Of a DNA stretch of 64,000 nucleotides, positions 62,898 through 64,000 are shown one piece after another. The notes beneath the pieces were generated by a model. It ran no database searches, was not told the DNA's origin, and was given only the letters and a program-made list of their open reading frames with translations. Positions within the stretch are counted from its first letter, which is position 1, and each line of letters begins with the position of its first letter. The stretch is from Virgibacillus subterraneus (lineage in GTDB: Bacteria > Bacillota > Bacilli > Bacillales > Amphibacillaceae), in NCBI RefSeq assembly GCF_900110695.1, contig NZ_FOEH01000001.1:1054001-1118000 (forward strand), read 5' to 3'. The position numbers were made by a program, and so were the translations under genes.

Positions 62898-64000
62898 TTG
62901 TATTGCAGTGAATGTGGAACAAAGAATGACCCGCATGCATTATATTGTGTGGAAGATGGATATCCACTACAGACTCAAGTTAGTAGAAGTTTACGTGTTA
63001 ATATAAATTCATATTGCGGGTTATGTGGTACAGCAAATAACCATATAGCGAGCTATTGTGCGGAATGTGGCAGCTCATTTGAAACTTATAAAGAATCGAA
63101 ACATTATTCTAGAAGTCATACATATTTTGATATAGTTCTTGGAAAAAAAGTTCTGCCGGGGTTTCTGTTGTCTATTGGCATTTTGTTCCTAATAATTATA
63201 ATTATGGCTTCGGTAAAGGGCAGTGGTTTAATTGATTTATTCATGAAAGTATTTATCCCTTTGAATGAGGAAGTATTGGATAAACTCAGTATTTTGGATT
63301 TTGCTTTAATTACTAATCTAAGCAGTTTCTTGATTGGAATTGGTGATGCGGAGTTTTCTCAACAGCTTGCATTTTCTTCTACGGGGTTAGTATACCTTGC
63401 CTTAATTCCAGCGATTTCATTAATCGCTGGCGGGTTATATTCGAAGTATCGGAATCCAACCATCGAAGAATGGAAGGCAGCTGTATTTTTTGCTATAGGA
63501 TATGGTGGCTTGCTGGGAACAATTTCAATTATTACAGGTGATAAAACACTTGAAAGTGAATTCTACATTTTTAATATTGATTACTACTTTATTAGTGCAT
63601 TAATCAATGGGCTATTTATAGGGTTCTTCTTTAGCTATGTAGGAATGCTTATTTTCAAAGGGCCTTTAAAGGAAAAGTTGCAGCTTATTTCGTATCAGAG
63701 GGCTCTATATTATAGTTCTTTAGCCTTTGTAGGAGTGATTATTATAGCTGTGATTATAAGTGTATTTCAATTTACACAATACACTTCAGTTATTTCTGAA
63801 AAGAGAATGTTTCAGGATGTTGTCGGTGATTCAATATACGCTGATATATCTTTTGTTGGAAAGATTGCAGTCTATTTGTTAAACCTTGCAATGTTTAATA
63901 CATTTATTTTCCAGGGTACACATGTGGAAGCTGTGGAGTACTCGTTTTACGCTGGAATTTCCAATACAGTAAATGAAAATATGGGAGGACTTATTGACTT
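62898..64000 (+). CDS. Zinc-ribbon membrane protein, 3' end beyond the window
   Basis: Open from TTG 62898 (AAGGGGGG six bases upstream) to the window end, 367 codons so far. Two N-terminal zinc ribbons: C3-x2-C6-x10-C17, then C40-x2-C43-x10-C54-x2-C57. After a linker there are at least six predicted helices, the first about LPGFLLSIGILFLIIIIMASV. A soluble stretch (FTQYTSVISEKRMFQDVVGDS) separates the last ones. Zinc ribbon plus multi-helix proteins of this type are common and uncharacterised in Bacilli. Function unknown. Confidence 0.8.
   Translation, partial: MYCSECGTKNDPHALYCVEDGYPLQTQVSRSLRVNINSYCGLCGTANNHIASYCAECGSSFETYKESKHYSRSHTYFDIVLGKKVLPGFLLSIGILFLIIIIMASVKGSGLIDLFMKVFIPLNEEVLDKLSILDFALITNLSSFLIGIGDAEFSQQLAFSSTGLVYLALIPAISLIAGGLYSKYRNPTIEEWKAAVFFAIGYGGLLGTISIITGDKTLESEFYIFNIDYYFISALINGLFIGFFFSYVGMLIFKGPLKEKLQLISYQRALYYSSLAFVGVIIIAVIISVFQFTQYTSVISEKRMFQDVVGDSIYADISFVGKIAVYLLNLAMFNTFIFQGTHVEAVEYSFYAGISNTVNENMGGLID

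Noticed and set aside
1-64000. tRNA, rRNA, T-box or known riboswitch
   Set aside because: I looked for tRNA T-arm patterns, T-box and riboswitch motifs by eye and found no convincing match; a covariance-model scan could still find one.

Overview
The window reads as chromosome of a low-GC, motile, probably halotolerant Bacillaceae bacterium (Virgibacillus/Oceanobacillus/Lentibacillus-like). The reasons are strong AGGAGG-type ribosome sites, frequent TTG/GTG starts, CcpA cre boxes, an IDEAL-domain protein, YheC/YheD ATP-grasp domains, a YdjO-like protein and lipoprotein binding proteins with many acidic residues. The genus assignment is inference.

Layout. 1-443: end of a flavodoxin gene. 658-21676: a peptidoglycan-recovery island. 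A first operon (658-11155) has an RpiR-type regulator, a leaderless serine hydrolase, an Opp/Dpp-type ABC transporter, anmK set among the transporter genes, a MurNAc/GlcNAc-type sugar kinase and a second RpiR regulator. A second unit (11254-15669) starts with a consensus promoter and a cre box and has murQ plus a CUT1 sugar ABC transporter without an ATPase. Facing it is an operon for three secreted wall enzymes (AmiE-like hydrolase, NagZ, NamZ). 15.7-16.2 kb holds two GC-rich palindromic repeats. 21.9-32.5 kb: an EamA transporter, then a CitA/DcuS-type two-component system, a cre box, the tripartite tricarboxylate transporter tctCBA, an SLC13 permease, prpD and prpB, with no methylcitrate synthase. 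32.5-45 kb: a YugO-like K+ channel, a diguanylate cyclase, an AtoE-type transporter, a flagellin gene interrupted by a 278-nt group I intron, a tandem ATP-grasp protein, fabI, a type I holin-like toxin locus and a chemoreceptor. 45-64 kb: a CynX-type MFS transporter, 5-oxoprolinase pxpBAC, housekeeping genes, a YeiH exporter, an aldehyde dehydrogenase/DUF779 pair under a perfect cre, an ABC exporter, a nitrilase-family amidase, a P-loop protein, an OPT transporter, a split CHR transporter pair and a zinc-ribbon membrane protein that runs off the end.

How it fits together. The first third is a coherent PTS-independent pathway: secreted NamZ, NagZ and AmiE-like enzymes release MurNAc, GlcNAc and peptides; two ABC systems import them; AnmK and the BadF-type kinase would make MurNAc-6-phosphate; MurQ opens it to GlcNAc-6-phosphate and D-lactate. 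The second third is a tricarboxylate (possibly 2-methylcitrate) uptake and cleavage pathway. Good or near cre matches precede murQ, the AmiE-like gene, tctC, atoE and the aldehyde dehydrogenase, which suggests a shared catabolite-repression theme.

The most notable items are the flagellin group I intron, the PTS-free MurNAc island, and a family of about 85-bp two-hairpin repeats, most of which sit directly behind rho-independent terminators.
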